A stretch of DNA of 56,506 nt from Nitrosomonadales bacterium (GCA_016234685.1 JACRAT010000011.1:1-56506); one strand, 5' to 3'. Shown: positions 46,625 to 56,258, numbered from the stretch's first letter. Numbers and translations: made by a program. Notes: generated from the sequence alone by a model not told the origin.

Positions 46625-47309
46625 GCAAGAGATGAATATGGTCATAGCCTGCAAAGACCTGAGCAAGACCTACGCTCAGGGCAAGCTCAACGTCGCCGTG
46701 CTGAACGGGGTGAATCTGGCTGTGCGGCGCGGCGAAAGCCTCGCCATCCTCGGCGCATCCGGCTCCGGCAAGAGCACCCTGCTGCACCTGCTGGGCGGGC
46801 TGGACACCGCCAGCAGCGGCAGCGTCCACATCCTCGGGCAAGACGTTCAGGCCATGAACGAGACAGCGCGCGGCGAGTTACGCAACCGGCATCTTGGTTT
46901 CGTCTACCAGTTCCATCACTTGCTGGCCGAATTCACCGCGCTGGAGAACGTCGCCATGCCGCTGCTGATCCGTGGGATGAAACGCGAGGAAGCTGCGCCG
47001 CAAGCTGCGGCCATGCTGGAACACGTCGGCTTAGGCCATCGCTTGGAGCACCTGCCAGCCGAACTCTCCGGCGGCGAACGCCAGCGCGTCGCCGTCGCCC
47101 GTGCCCTCGTCACCGAGCCCGCCTGAGTACTGGCCGACGAACCGACCGGCAATCTTGACCGCGCCAGCGCCCAAGCCCTGTTCGCCCTGTTACAGGAGCT
47201 CAATGCCCGCCTCAACACCAGCTTCATCATCGTCACCCACGACCTTGAACTCGCCGCCCAGATGCAGCGCCAGTTGAGGTTGGTGGATGGCGTATTGCAA
47301 GCGGCATAA
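46617..47309 (+). pseudogene. lolD: lipoprotein-releasing ATPase LolD interrupted by one in-frame TGA
   Basis: Codons 1-169 encode Walker A ([16 protein letters not shown]), the Q-loop region and the signature [19 protein letters not shown] at 47124-47126 (codon 170) then replaces the residue just before [11 protein letters not shown]. The remaining 60 codons stay open and complete the protein: Walker B, D-loop, the switch His in [10 protein letters not shown], and a normal end ([10 protein letters not shown]). Homologues often have Cys in that position, so TGC or TGT to TGA is a one-base change. LolD is essential in E. coli. It is a pseudogene, a read-through case or a sequence error; no other damage is visible. 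Confidence 0.85.
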
Positions 47310-47338
47310 GAAGCTCGCCCCTTGTTTGGGCGAGGGAC

Positions 47339-48001
47339 TCAGCCAACGACCTGATCCTTTAGCGAGCATTGCTCCCGCAAGCCGTTCTGCATCACGTAAT
47401 AAGTCAGCTCGGCGTTATTCTTCAGCCGGATCTTTTCCAAGATATGAGCGCGATAGGTGCTCACGGTCTTGACGCTCAGGGACAGCATTTCCGCGACTTC
47501 CGAGACGGTTTTGCCCGATCCGATCAGCCGCAGAACCTGATATTCCCTATCGCTCAATATTTCATGCGGTGGCCTCCCGGAGGCCGAGCCGCATTCCTGA
47601 AGCAGCAATTCGGAAAGGGTCGCACTGATATATTTCTTCCCGGCCACCACCCGGCGTATCGCCTCGACCAGTTGCTCCGGTGCGGTTTCCTTGGTCAGAT
47701 AGCCGGAAGCTCCCGCCTTCATCAGCCGCACCGCATATTGGTCTTCGGGGTACATGCTGAGGATCAACACCTTGGTCTCTTTGTTGCCATCCATGATCTG
47801 CTTCAAGGTGTCGATGCCATTCCTCTCGGGCATGGAGATGTCGAGCAGCACGATGTCCCACTTATCGGTGCGTATCATTCTCAACGCTTCCACTCCGTTG
47901 GCTGCCTCGCCCCCGACCATCACCCCTCTGGCCTCCTCCAATATCCTTCTCAGCCCTTGGCGAACGATGGCATGGTCGTCAACGATAAGTACCCGAATCA
48001 C
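47339..48001 (-). CDS. NarL/FixJ-family response regulator
   Basis: A 220-aa two-component regulator. The receiver domain (1-120) has the acidic pair DD8-9, phosphoacceptor D54 in LLDISMP, and Lys in YLTKE. The LuxR-type helix-turn-helix follows (LSDREYQVLRLIGSGKTVSE, MLSLSVKTVSTYRAHILEKI). It lies 86 bp after the histidine kinase on the same strand and should be its partner. The regulon is unknown. Confidence 0.95.
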   Translation of the reverse strand: MIRVLIVDDHAIVRQGLRRILEEARGVMVGGEAANGVEALRMIRTDKWDIVLLDISMPERNGIDTLKQIMDGNKETKVLILSMYPEDQYAVRLMKAGASGYLTKETAPEQLVEAIRRVVAGKKYISATLSELLLQECGSASGRPPHEILSDREYQVLRLIGSGKTVSEVAEMLSLSVKTVSTYRAHILEKIRLKNNAELTYYVMQNGLREQCSLKDQVVG

Positions 48002-48087
48002 TGTGCAACTCCTTCAGTTAAACCACTGGATAGTTCGTAATCTATAGCCCGACATCGAGCCATTCCCTTGCGTGATGACTCATACAT

Positions 48088-51000
48088 CTACGACTCCAAA
48101 AATCCGGGATGAGAGGCTGGCGGTAGGCTTACCGACACACGAGTCCCCTTGCCCGGTGAACTTTTGATTCTGGCTTTCCCTCCCACCATCAAAGCGCGCT
48201 CGCGGATTCCGAGTAAGCCGAAGGCGTGCTCTTTATGCTCAGCCAGATCAAAGCCGACGCCATTGTCCTTCACCACCATCAACAACGCCCCGCCTCGCTC
48301 CGCAAAGTCGATGTTCACCAAGCTGGCTTGGGCGTGTTTGGCTACGTTGCACAGGGATTCCTGAAGAATGCGAAAAACCGTGAGCGACTGATCGTCATCC
48401 AGCGACAATTCCCCCGCCGAGAGGTCGAGTATGCACTTGATGTTGGTATGCATCTGGAATTTCTTCACGTAATCGTTTATCGCCGCCGTCAGCCCCAAGT
48501 CGTCCAGCAGATTCGGCCTTAATTCGGTGACGATCTGATGTACGGTATGGATGCCGTCCGAGATCAGTTCGGCGATGCGCGCCACCTCGCTTTGAAGCTG
48601 AGGCACGTCGGACGGCAGTTTGGCGGCCAGCCAGGCGGTACTCATCTTCATCGCCACCAAGGTGGCACCCATCTCATCATGCAGATTGCGCGCAATCTTC
48701 GTCCGCTCATCCGCCCGGACACTTTCCAGATGCAAGGAAAGCCGCTGTAGCTCTTTGTACGATCTAGCCAACTCCATTTCAGAGCGTTTCTGCTGAGTGA
48801 TGTCCACCGAGATGCCCAGCACACTCAGGCTCCCATCCGGCATGGTCAGGCGTTTTTTCAAGGTAAGGAACCAGCGCCGCGCTCCAGTTGACGAGGTATA
48901 CGGCTCGGTCAGACGGACCTCGCCGCCATCCTCGATCACTTGGCGATCCGCTGCCAGATAACCCTCCAGTTCGCCCGAGGAATAGCTGATCTCAGCATTG
49001 TTCTTGCCGACCAGCTCAGACGGCGTCAAACCGTAGGCCGATGCCAGACTCTGATTCGCCAGCAAAAAGACACCCTGAGCATCCTTGACGAAGATCCGGT
49101 TCGGATCGCTGTCGATCACCTGCCTCATAAAGGCTTTCTGCCCCTGCAACTCCTTTTCCGAAGACTTGCGCTCGGTAATGTCGCGCACGATGGCCACGAA
49201 CACGCTGCCCCCGTCGATCTCTCGCACCAGTTGCAACTGCACCTCCACGGGAAGATCGCTGCCACTCTTGTGCCGATGTACCGTTTCAAAGCGCAGCACC
49301 TTCTGCCCACCGGCAAGCAGCGGCGCGATCAGCCGGCGGAATTCCGGCTCGGGTATCTGTGGCTTGATGTCTGGCGGCGTCATCAGGTGCAACTCTTCGA
49401 AGGTATAGCCGACGCTGTCCTGCGCCCCCTTGTTCACGTACACGAAACGTAGAGAGTCGGGTTGAAACATAAAGATCATATCCAGCGTGCTATCCAGAAC
49501 ATGACGCAAACGACTCTCCCGCTCTTCGGCCTGCTTGCGCTCGGTGATCTCACGGGCGATCCCCATCACACCGACCAGCTTGCCCGACTTATCCCGCACT
49601 GGCGTCTTGATGGTCTCCAGCAGCACGCGCTGACCATTGTCGGGATAGGTGACCCACTCCTCATTGATGCAGGGCTTGCCCGCTATCATGGCCTCTCGAT
49701 CCTTTTGGCGGAAATGCGTTGCGAGTTTCGCCTCGGCAAAATCAAAGTCGGTCTTACCGATAATCTCGGCTTCTCTCGCGCCATAGAGACGCTCGACCTG
49801 CGGATTGCAACTGAGAAAGACACCAGCGGTATCTTTCATCCACACCAAATCGGGAATGGTCTGCACCAAAGTCCGCAGGCGGGAATGCTCGTTCTCGAAC
49901 AGGGCTTCGGCATGCTTGCGCTCCGTGATGTCGCGGATGATGGCTTGGTAATATTTCCCCCCGGCCAGCTCGACCAGACGCACATTCGCTTCGACCTCAA
50001 AGCTTTCTCCGCTCTGCCGCAGATGCAAGGCCTCGAAGTGCATCGTGCCTAGATTGTCGATGTCACGGAGCATCTGTTTAAGCAAAGGGCGAAAATCCCG
50101 GCCCAGCAGGTCCGCGATATTCAGGGCCGAAAAATCTTCGGCCAGATAGCCATAAACAGCCAAGGCTCGATCATTGAAGCCGATGATCTTGCCGCGATTG
50201 TCCAGCAAGAGAATGATGTCATTGGCATATTTGGCCAGATAATCCAGATGACCGAGCAGCATTTGCCGCTCTAACTCATCCTCGTATCGCCTCAAATCCA
50301 TCTTCCACCAATAGGCGGTGATCCAGCCCCCCACACCGATCAGCGTCAGCATCAACAACAGCACCCAGATACCCAATTGATTGATCGGGGCATAGATTTC
50401 CGCCCGGTCGATCTTGCTGACCATCGCCCAGGACGTGCCGGAGATCTGATTCAAGACGCCCACCACCGGCACGCCCCGATAGTCCACTCCCTCCACCAGC
50501 CCTTGCTGCCCCAGCGCCGCCATCACCGCAGGCACTTCGCGCCGGCTAAGCGGCAAGCGCAATGCCAGTGCGGTGTTTTTACGGTGACGTAGTTCATTCA
50601 AAAACACCACCTCCTCGCCCTCGCGCCGGATCAGCAAACTTTCGGCGCTGGGGCTGGGAGTCGGCCAGTGCTGGATGAGCGGAAAGAGGAATCGTGCGGG
50701 GTCGATACGAAACAGAACCGCGCCGATGGTGAGCAGTTTGTCGTCGCGAACCAAAGCCAGCGGCACTCTGAGCGCCAGCCCGATGCGCTCGCCGTCACCG
50801 GATTTTTCCCAGTAGAGATCGGAAAAATCGATCTGCCCCGTGCGCATGTTTTCAAGTAAATGCGCCTTTTCCTCTGGCTGAAGCGGCGCTTCGTGCGCAG
50901 CCGAAGACAGGCGCAGTCCGGCTTGTTCGTCGAGTAATGCAACCGAGGTATAACCATAAGCCTGTTGCAACGATACCAAGCGCGCCCACAGCTTCGCCTT

Positions 51001-51330
51001 GGTTTCGCCACCCGGCCCACCGCGCCGCAGCCAATCGTCGACAGCGGACACAAATAAGGCATCGTCCTTAAGGACTTGTGCGTCACTTCTGCGTTCTGCC
51101 ATCCAGATGGCGATCTGCCCGGTCTTCAGCTCGGCGATACCACTGAGTTCACTCAGCTTGTCGCTTTTGATGTCTTCTCTGTAACTGAGCAGGAGGATAC
51201 TGCCCGCTAAGCTAGTAGCCAAAGCAAAGATCGCAAACAGAAGGAGCCGCTTCCAGCGCCGCCCCACGCGATGAATTAAGCGGTGGCTCTTTGTCTCTTT
51301 GTCTGCTGGCATCGCTGGGGGATTAGTCAT
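48088..51330 (-). CDS. multi-PAS membrane sensor histidine kinase (NarX/HisKA_3 type)
   Basis: A 1080-aa kinase. An N-terminal membrane helix (LLLFAIFALATSLAGSILLL) and a second near 320 (LGIWVLLLMLTLIGVGGWI) enclose a large periplasmic Cache-like sensor. Four PAS domains follow (about 370-480, 495-610, 620-740, 745-860). The HisKA_3 dimerisation region has the phospho-His in KIARNLHDEMGA, then the ATPase N box (LQESLCNVAKHAQ) and G boxes (DNGVGFD, GLLGIRERALMVGG). The paired regulator gene is downstream. Signal unknown; the PAS array suggests redox or small-molecule input. Confidence 0.94.
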   Translation of the reverse strand: MTNPPAMPADKETKSHRLIHRVGRRWKRLLLFAIFALATSLAGSILLLSYREDIKSDKLSELSGIAELKTGQIAIWMAERRSDAQVLKDDALFVSAVDDWLRRGGPGGETKAKLWARLVSLQQAYGYTSVALLDEQAGLRLSSAAHEAPLQPEEKAHLLENMRTGQIDFSDLYWEKSGDGERIGLALRVPLALVRDDKLLTIGAVLFRIDPARFLFPLIQHWPTPSPSAESLLIRREGEEVVFLNELRHRKNTALALRLPLSRREVPAVMAALGQQGLVEGVDYRGVPVVGVLNQISGTSWAMVSKIDRAEIYAPINQLGIWVLLLMLTLIGVGGWITAYWWKMDLRRYEDELERQMLLGHLDYLAKYANDIILLLDNRGKIIGFNDRALAVYGYLAEDFSALNIADLLGRDFRPLLKQMLRDIDNLGTMHFEALHLRQSGESFEVEANVRLVELAGGKYYQAIIRDITERKHAEALFENEHSRLRTLVQTIPDLVWMKDTAGVFLSCNPQVERLYGAREAEIIGKTDFDFAEAKLATHFRQKDREAMIAGKPCINEEWVTYPDNGQRVLLETIKTPVRDKSGKLVGVMGIAREITERKQAEERESRLRHVLDSTLDMIFMFQPDSLRFVYVNKGAQDSVGYTFEELHLMTPPDIKPQIPEPEFRRLIAPLLAGGQKVLRFETVHRHKSGSDLPVEVQLQLVREIDGGSVFVAIVRDITERKSSEKELQGQKAFMRQVIDSDPNRIFVKDAQGVFLLANQSLASAYGLTPSELVGKNNAEISYSSGELEGYLAADRQVIEDGGEVRLTEPYTSSTGARRWFLTLKKRLTMPDGSLSVLGISVDITQQKRSEMELARSYKELQRLSLHLESVRADERTKIARNLHDEMGATLVAMKMSTAWLAAKLPSDVPQLQSEVARIAELISDGIHTVHQIVTELRPNLLDDLGLTAAINDYVKKFQMHTNIKCILDLSAGELSLDDDQSLTVFRILQESLCNVAKHAQASLVNIDFAERGGALLMVVKDNGVGFDLAEHKEHAFGLLGIRERALMVGGKARIKSSPGKGTRVSVSLPPASHPGFLES

Positions 51331-51544
51331 TACTCAAGACCTCGCTTTCCATGACATCTGGTATCAATCACGTGGCGCGAGTCTACAGAGTTAAATTTGC
51401 GGGCGGCATAAGACAAACACCGATGGCCCATTCCGAAATCTACTGAGCGCTTATCAAGCGACGCACCGATATTTTCGAACCCGTCGCCTCGTCAGAATGG
51501 CACTGCCAAAACGGCATCCCATCCACAACCCACAGGAGCCCATC

Positions 51545-52117
51545 GTGATCTCACTCGCTTACGCAAAAGACCCTTCATATTCTGAAACCTCAGGATGCGG
51601 GATACCTTCCGACGCAGTCGGACTAGCCGCCATTTCCGGTGGCTCATTCGCACTGCGACGCTTACAGTATTTCTGCACGAATGGGGAAGCCAACGAAATC
51701 GGGCCATTCGGCGAGCCAGAATATGAGTCGCTATTGAGCGCCGATCAACGAGAGACACTCATTGCACTGCTCGGCTACATCGACATTGACCTCGATGCCC
51801 AGCAACAGATGCTCCTTCACAATCTGCGCCTAGTGGTTCATCTGGCCAAGCGCCACACCAATCGCGGTCTGACTCTGCTTGAACTGGTCAAGGAGGGCAA
51901 CCGAGGGCTGATCCACGCTCTGGAAAAGTTCGATCTGGAAGGCGGGTTCCGTTTTTCAAAATACGCCACGCAATGCATCAACCAGTACATCGAGCGCGCC
52001 ATCGCTAGCCACTCGTCTTTGTTCACCCCAGCACCGCATACCCGCGCGAGTGTTGATTGTTTTGCTTCGGCACATTGCCTAGATAACATCGGAGGTTGCA
52101 ATGGCTGCCCTGCATAA
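51545..52117 (+). CDS. truncated sigma-70-like protein with region 2 only
   Basis: A 190-aa protein whose centre is a clear sigma-70 region 2: MLLHNLRLVVHLAKRHTNRG, LTLLELVKEGNRGLIHALEK, FDLEGGFRFSKYATQCINQY and IERAIASHSS. This matches RpoS/RpoD regions 2.1 to 2.4, but the usual TWWIRQ is TQCINQ, removing the Trp pair that helps melt the -10 element. No region 3 or 4 follows; the tail DCFASAHCLDNIGGCNGCPA carries four Cys. I choose the GTG at 51545 because AGGAG lies 6 nt upstream. It overlaps the Crp/Fnr gene by 17 nt. It may bind core polymerase as a regulator or anti-sigma mimic; this is inference. Confidence 0.75.
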   Translation: MISLAYAKDPSYSETSGCGIPSDAVGLAAISGGSFALRRLQYFCTNGEANEIGPFGEPEYESLLSADQRETLIALLGYIDIDLDAQQQMLLHNLRLVVHLAKRHTNRGLTLLELVKEGNRGLIHALEKFDLEGGFRFSKYATQCINQYIERAIASHSSLFTPAPHTRASVDCFASAHCLDNIGGCNGCPA

Positions 52118-52883
52118 CCCCAATCGCAATCATCTGCTCGCCGCCTTGCCTCAGGCAGAATTCGAGCGTTTGTTGCCTCATCTGGAGTTGGTTCCCATGC
52201 CGCTCGGTGAGGTTCTCTGTAAGTACAACAACAAACTGCAGTACGTCTATTTCCCTACGACCGCCATCGTTACGCTGCATTACGTGATGGAGAATGGCGC
52301 CTCAGGGGGGATCGCCGAGGTGGGTAATGACGGAATGCTCGGCGTTTCGCTGTTCATGGGCGGGAATGCCCTGCCTTGTGCAGCGCTGGTAATCACAGCC
52401 GGCTATGGCTATCGGCTGAAGGCCGCGTTACTGCTGGATGAGTTCAATCGTGGCGGAGCCATGCAGCATTTATTGCTGTGCTACACCCAAGCCTTGCTTA
52501 CGCAAACGTCTCAAACCATCGCCTGCAATCGACACCACTCGCTGGATCAGCAACTTTGCCGCTGGCTGCTGCTGACGCTGGATCGCCAATCCTCGAACGA
52601 GTTGATACTGACGCACGAGTTGGTCGCCTACATCATCGGAGTGCGCCGCGAAGGCATCACCAAAGCCGCAAAGAAATTGCAGCAAGCCGGCATCATCCGC
52701 TACAGCAGGGGGCGGATCACTGTGCTGGATCGCTGCGGTCTGGAAGACTTGGCCTGCGAATGCTACGACTCAGTCAAGCAAGAACTGGGACGCTTGGTAC
52801 TCCGAAATCCAGACTCGCGACACAGTGCAGACCATGCTACGAACTGGTCAAGGATCAAGATCCAGCCGAGTTTGTCCACATAA
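52101..52883 (+). CDS. Crp/Fnr family transcriptional regulator
   Basis: A 260-aa regulator with a cNMP-binding-type beta barrel (LVPMPLGEVLCKYNNKLQYV, YFPTTAIVTLHYVMENG) and a Crp-type winged helix (LTHELVAYIIGVRREGITKA, LQQAGIIRYSRGRITVLDR). The cyclic-nucleotide signature (RxxS) is not obvious and there is no N-terminal Fnr cysteine cluster, so the ligand is unknown. GGAGG precedes the ATG, which lies inside the end of the sigma-like gene, and the GAF-GGDEF gene follows after 12 bp. Confidence 0.9.
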   Translation: MAALHNPNRNHLLAALPQAEFERLLPHLELVPMPLGEVLCKYNNKLQYVYFPTTAIVTLHYVMENGASGGIAEVGNDGMLGVSLFMGGNALPCAALVITAGYGYRLKAALLLDEFNRGGAMQHLLLCYTQALLTQTSQTIACNRHHSLDQQLCRWLLLTLDRQSSNELILTHELVAYIIGVRREGITKAAKKLQQAGIIRYSRGRITVLDRCGLEDLACECYDSVKQELGRLVLRNPDSRHSADHATNWSRIKIQPSLST

Positions 52884-52895
52884 CGGCCCCCTCCC

Positions 52896-54023
52896 ATGAA
52901 ATACGCCAAGAAACGAGCCCAACTGCTAGGGGCGACCAAGAATTTGCTCGCCACCCTAGCGCAAACCGCTCCCGAACAGGAGCTTTTGCGAGCCAGCATC
53001 GAGGGACTGATGGAGTTGATCCAAGTGAAATATGGCGCGATCACCATACTCGACGACCACGGCAATCTTTCTCAATTTGTCCATGCCGGACTCACCGATG
53101 AACAAGCCAGACACGGCATGTCGCCCCCCAGAGGGACTGGCTTGCTGGGTGTCGTCATCCAACAAAATCTCATCCTGCGGTTGGACGACATGACCAAAGA
53201 TCCTCGCAGTCAGGGTTTTCCGCCCGGTCATCCGGCTATGACCTCGCTGCTGGCCGTGCCGATCTCCAATCTTGATCGGGTATACGGCAGGATATATCTT
53301 TGCGACAAGTTCGACAAAAACCCGTTCAGCGACGAAGATCAAGAGTTGGCGATAAGTTTCGCCAATGCCATCTCGCTGCTTTTGGATAATGCGCGCAAGC
53401 TGAATCAACTGGAAAAATCACAGCACCAACTGCTGCATACCGCATTCCACGATGCACTCACCGGCTTGCCGAACCGCGTACTGCTCAGTGACCGCATCAG
53501 TCAGGCGCTGTGCCATGCAAACCGCAATCAAACTCAACTTGCCGTGCTCTTCTGCGACTTGGATGGGTTCAAAACCGTCAACGATACCTTTGGGCATCGG
53601 GCGGGAGATCATGTGCTGAAAACCATGGGAGAACGCTTCGTCAACTGCGTGCGCGGGGATGACACCGTCGCTCGCTTCGGAGGTGACGAATTCGTTTTCG
53701 TTCTGCCCGAAGTCGAGTCGGTCGAACACACCAGAACCGTGGCTCAAAAGATCTTGGATACCATTTCGCAGCTAATCCACATTGACGGACATGACCTCGT
53801 CCTCTGCGGCAGCATCGGCATCGCGCTGTATCCCCTCGATGGAGAAGAAACCGAGAGCTTGGTCAAAAACGCCGACCTCGCCATGTACAAAGCCAAAAAG
53901 CAAGGCAAGAATAATTACCAGTTCTTCGAAGAAAAATTACTCGCGGAATGCCCGCCACAATCCGCCGCACATAAGCGCAACTACGGCATGGATGCCGCTA
54001 CGACAAGTGCAGCGACGCACTGA
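52896..54023 (+). CDS. GAF-GGDEF diguanylate cyclase
   Basis: A 375-aa soluble protein. A GAF domain (about 20-165: ELLRASIEGLMELIQVKYGA, TGLLGVVIQQNLILRLDDM, LLAVPISNLDRVYGRIYL) is followed by GGDEF with the intact motif RFGGDEFVFVL and inhibitory site RGDD. It should synthesise c-di-GMP under control of a small ligand or redox input at GAF. It forms the end of the sigma-like/Crp/cyclase transcription unit. Confidence 0.93.
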   Translation: MKYAKKRAQLLGATKNLLATLAQTAPEQELLRASIEGLMELIQVKYGAITILDDHGNLSQFVHAGLTDEQARHGMSPPRGTGLLGVVIQQNLILRLDDMTKDPRSQGFPPGHPAMTSLLAVPISNLDRVYGRIYLCDKFDKNPFSDEDQELAISFANAISLLLDNARKLNQLEKSQHQLLHTAFHDALTGLPNRVLLSDRISQALCHANRNQTQLAVLFCDLDGFKTVNDTFGHRAGDHVLKTMGERFVNCVRGDDTVARFGGDEFVFVLPEVESVEHTRTVAQKILDTISQLIHIDGHDLVLCGSIGIALYPLDGEETESLVKNADLAMYKAKKQGKNNYQFFEEKLLAECPPQSAAHKRNYGMDAATTSAATH

Positions 54024-54195
54024 TTTTTGTGCCCGCTCACATCGCAACCGCCGTCTCCCTCGCAGAATTCAGGAGAATCTCGTCAAGCCATAAGCGGCGC
54101 CTATCCCATTAACTCCGCCATTTCCACCCCGCTGCTATAGAATCCCGTCATGCCGTCCCCATATCAGGCCGCAGCCATTCATGAAAGGAACCACC

Positions 54196-54786
54196 ATGCG
54201 TAATCTGCTCACCACCTTGCTCCTGCTCACCACCCTCGCGCTGTCGGGCTGCGGCTACAACACCATCCAGTCGCAAGACGAGGAAGTGACCGCGAAATGG
54301 AGCGAGGTGCTTAACCAGTACCAGCGTCGCGCCGATCTAGTGCCGAATCTGGTGAACGTGGTGAAGGGTTACGCCGCGCATGAGAAGGAAGTGCTGGAGA
54401 CGGTGACAGCAGCGCGAGCCCGTGTCGGTTCGATCCAGGCCACGCCTGAGCTGGTAAAGGACGAGGCCGCATTCGCCAAGTTCCAAGCCGCGCAGGGTGA
54501 GCTGACTTCCGCACTGTCGCGTCTGCTGGTAGTAACGGAGAACTACCCCGACCTCAAGGCCGATGCTTCGTTCCGCGACCTGCAAGCGCAACTGGAAGGC
54601 ACGGAGAACCGCGTCACCGTAGCACGCGACCGCTACATCAAGGCAGTGAAAGAGTACAACGTCACCATCCGCTCCTTCCCCAGCAACCTGACCGCGATGG
54701 TGTTCAGCTACAAGACCAAACCGAGCTTTACGGTAGAGAATGAAAAAGCGATCTCGGCTGCGCCTAAAGTTGAGTTCGGGAAATAG
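54196..54786 (+). CDS. LemA family lipoprotein
   Basis: A 196-aa LemA-like protein. The signal peptide ends in LALSGC (Cys19), and the helical body has NQYQRRADLVPNLVNVVKGY and FRDLQAQLEGTENRVTVARD. I start it at the ATG at 54196, preceded by AAAGGA; an ATG five codons earlier lacks a site. LemA genes are usually followed by TPM-domain genes, as here. Molecular role unclear. Confidence 0.93.
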   Translation: MRNLLTTLLLLTTLALSGCGYNTIQSQDEEVTAKWSEVLNQYQRRADLVPNLVNVVKGYAAHEKEVLETVTAARARVGSIQATPELVKDEAAFAKFQAAQGELTSALSRLLVVTENYPDLKADASFRDLQAQLEGTENRVTVARDRYIKAVKEYNVTIRSFPSNLTAMVFSYKTKPSFTVENEKAISAAPKVEFGK

Positions 54787-54913
54787 TCACTGAGCGTAGC
54801 GCAGCAAAGTCCAACAGAGGTGGCTGATGCTTAGCCTTCGCAGGCTTTGCCCGCCACGCTCAGCACGAACGGATTTGGTGCATCGTCCAATAACACCCGA
54901 CTAGAGGAATCCC

Positions 54914-55732
54914 ATGCGTCGCTGGCTGCTGATCTTTCTGCTCCTACTGCTGCCCTGCACCGCCACAGCGGAGGTCGCCGTGCCGTCGTTGACGGCGCGG
55001 GTGACCGACCTTACCGGCACACTCTCCGCCGAACAGCGCGGCTCACTTGAATCTCGACTGCAAGCCTATGAGACGCAGAAAGGCAGCCAGATCGCCGTGC
55101 TGCTCCTTCCGACCACTCAGCCCGAAACCATAGAGCAGTATTCGATCCGCGTGGTCGAGCAATGGAAGTTGGGGCGGACGAAAGTAGACGATGGCGTGTT
55201 GCTGCTGATCGCCAAGGATGATCGCGCACTGCGCATCGAAGTCGGCTATGGCTTGGAAGGCGTACTGCCCGATGCCATCGCCCACCGCATCATCGCCGAA
55301 GACATCACACCGCTGCTCAAACAGGGGGACTTCTTCGGCGGCATCAATGCCGGAGTGACGCGCATCATGGCGGTAGTTCAGGGCGAGGCGCTGCCTGCCC
55401 CACAAGCCAGTGACGACAATGCCCGACTCGAAAACTTGTTCCCCGCCCTACTGTTCGGCGCATTGCTCGGCGGCACGATACTGCGTCGGGTGCTGGGCCG
55501 CGTCCCCGGTGCGCTGGTGAACGGCGGCTTGATCGGCATCGCCGCGCTGCTGTTCGGCATCAGCCTGATCTTCGCCGTTTTCTTGTCCGTGATGGCCTTT
55601 GCGTTCACGCTGGGCGGTGGACATCGCGGGTTCGGCGGTTACGGTAGTGGAGGCTACGGCGGCTATGGCGGAGGAAGTTTCGGCGGCGGAGGCGGCGGCT
55701 TTGGTGGCGGCGGCGCCTCGGGGAGATGGTGA
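54914..55732 (+). CDS. TPM-domain membrane protein with Gly-rich tail
   Basis: A 272-aa protein. Signal peptide (WLLIFLLLLLPCTATAEV), then a periplasmic TPM domain (about 25-150: VTDLTGTLSAEQRGSLESRL, DDGVLLLIAKDDRALRIEVG, YGLEGVLPD), two membrane helices (LFPALLFGALLGGTIL; GGLIGIAALLFGISLIFAVF) and a Gly/Ser/Tyr-rich tail. This is the YgcG-like family. Its stop overlaps the next TPM gene (TGATG). Confidence 0.92.
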   Translation: MRRWLLIFLLLLLPCTATAEVAVPSLTARVTDLTGTLSAEQRGSLESRLQAYETQKGSQIAVLLLPTTQPETIEQYSIRVVEQWKLGRTKVDDGVLLLIAKDDRALRIEVGYGLEGVLPDAIAHRIIAEDITPLLKQGDFFGGINAGVTRIMAVVQGEALPAPQASDDNARLENLFPALLFGALLGGTILRRVLGRVPGALVNGGLIGIAALLFGISLIFAVFLSVMAFAFTLGGGHRGFGGYGSGGYGGYGGGSFGGGGGGFGGGGASGRW

Positions 55733-56229
55733 TGGATGGTCTGCGTTTCTTCAAACACCTGCTGGCGGGCCGTTGGCAAGTCGCCCGCAGCTTCCCGCGA
55801 GACAGCATGGCGCGTATCGAATCTGCCATCCGACAGTCTGAAAGCTGCCACTTGGGCGAACTGCGCTTTGCCGTCGAAGCGGGCTTGGATTGGCCGGAGT
55901 TACGCGCCGGACTCTCATCGCGGCAACGCGCGGTGCAGGTCTTCTCCGACTTGCGCGTGTGGGACACCGAGCACAATTCCGGCGTACTGATCTACCTGCT
56001 GCTGGCCGACCGCAAGGTCGAGATCGTGGCCGATCGCGGCATACATGCCCGCGTCGGCGAAAAGTGCTGGCAGTCCATCTGCCATGAGATGGAGCAACGC
56101 TTCCACGCAGGCGAATTCGAGAACGGTGTGCTGCAAGGTCTAACCGCCATCACCGCCTTGCTGAAAACTCATTTCCCGGCTCTGGGTAACAACCCCGATG
56201 AACTGCCGAACCATCCCGTGACGCTATAG
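55732..56229 (+). CDS. TPM-domain protein without signal peptide
   Basis: A 165-aa second TPM protein. The domain has ARIESAIRQSESCHLGELRF, VWDTEHNSGVLIYLLLADRK, VEIVADRGIHARVGEKCWQS and a C-terminal helix. GGGGAG lies 6 nt before the ATG at 55732, and the start overlaps the previous stop. It is a standard partner of LemA and the membrane TPM protein; the three are probably one unit. Confidence 0.9.
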   Translation: MDGLRFFKHLLAGRWQVARSFPRDSMARIESAIRQSESCHLGELRFAVEAGLDWPELRAGLSSRQRAVQVFSDLRVWDTEHNSGVLIYLLLADRKVEIVADRGIHARVGEKCWQSICHEMEQRFHAGEFENGVLQGLTAITALLKTHFPALGNNPDELPNHPVTL

Positions 56230-56258
56230 TGGCGGCGATTTTTCGAAAGCGAAAATAA

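Noticed and set aside
47124..47165. Selenocysteine insertion at the lolD TGA
   Set aside because: No convincing SECIS-type hairpin with a G-U loop follows within 40 nt, and LolD is not a known selenoprotein family. A simple nonsense change or base error is likelier.
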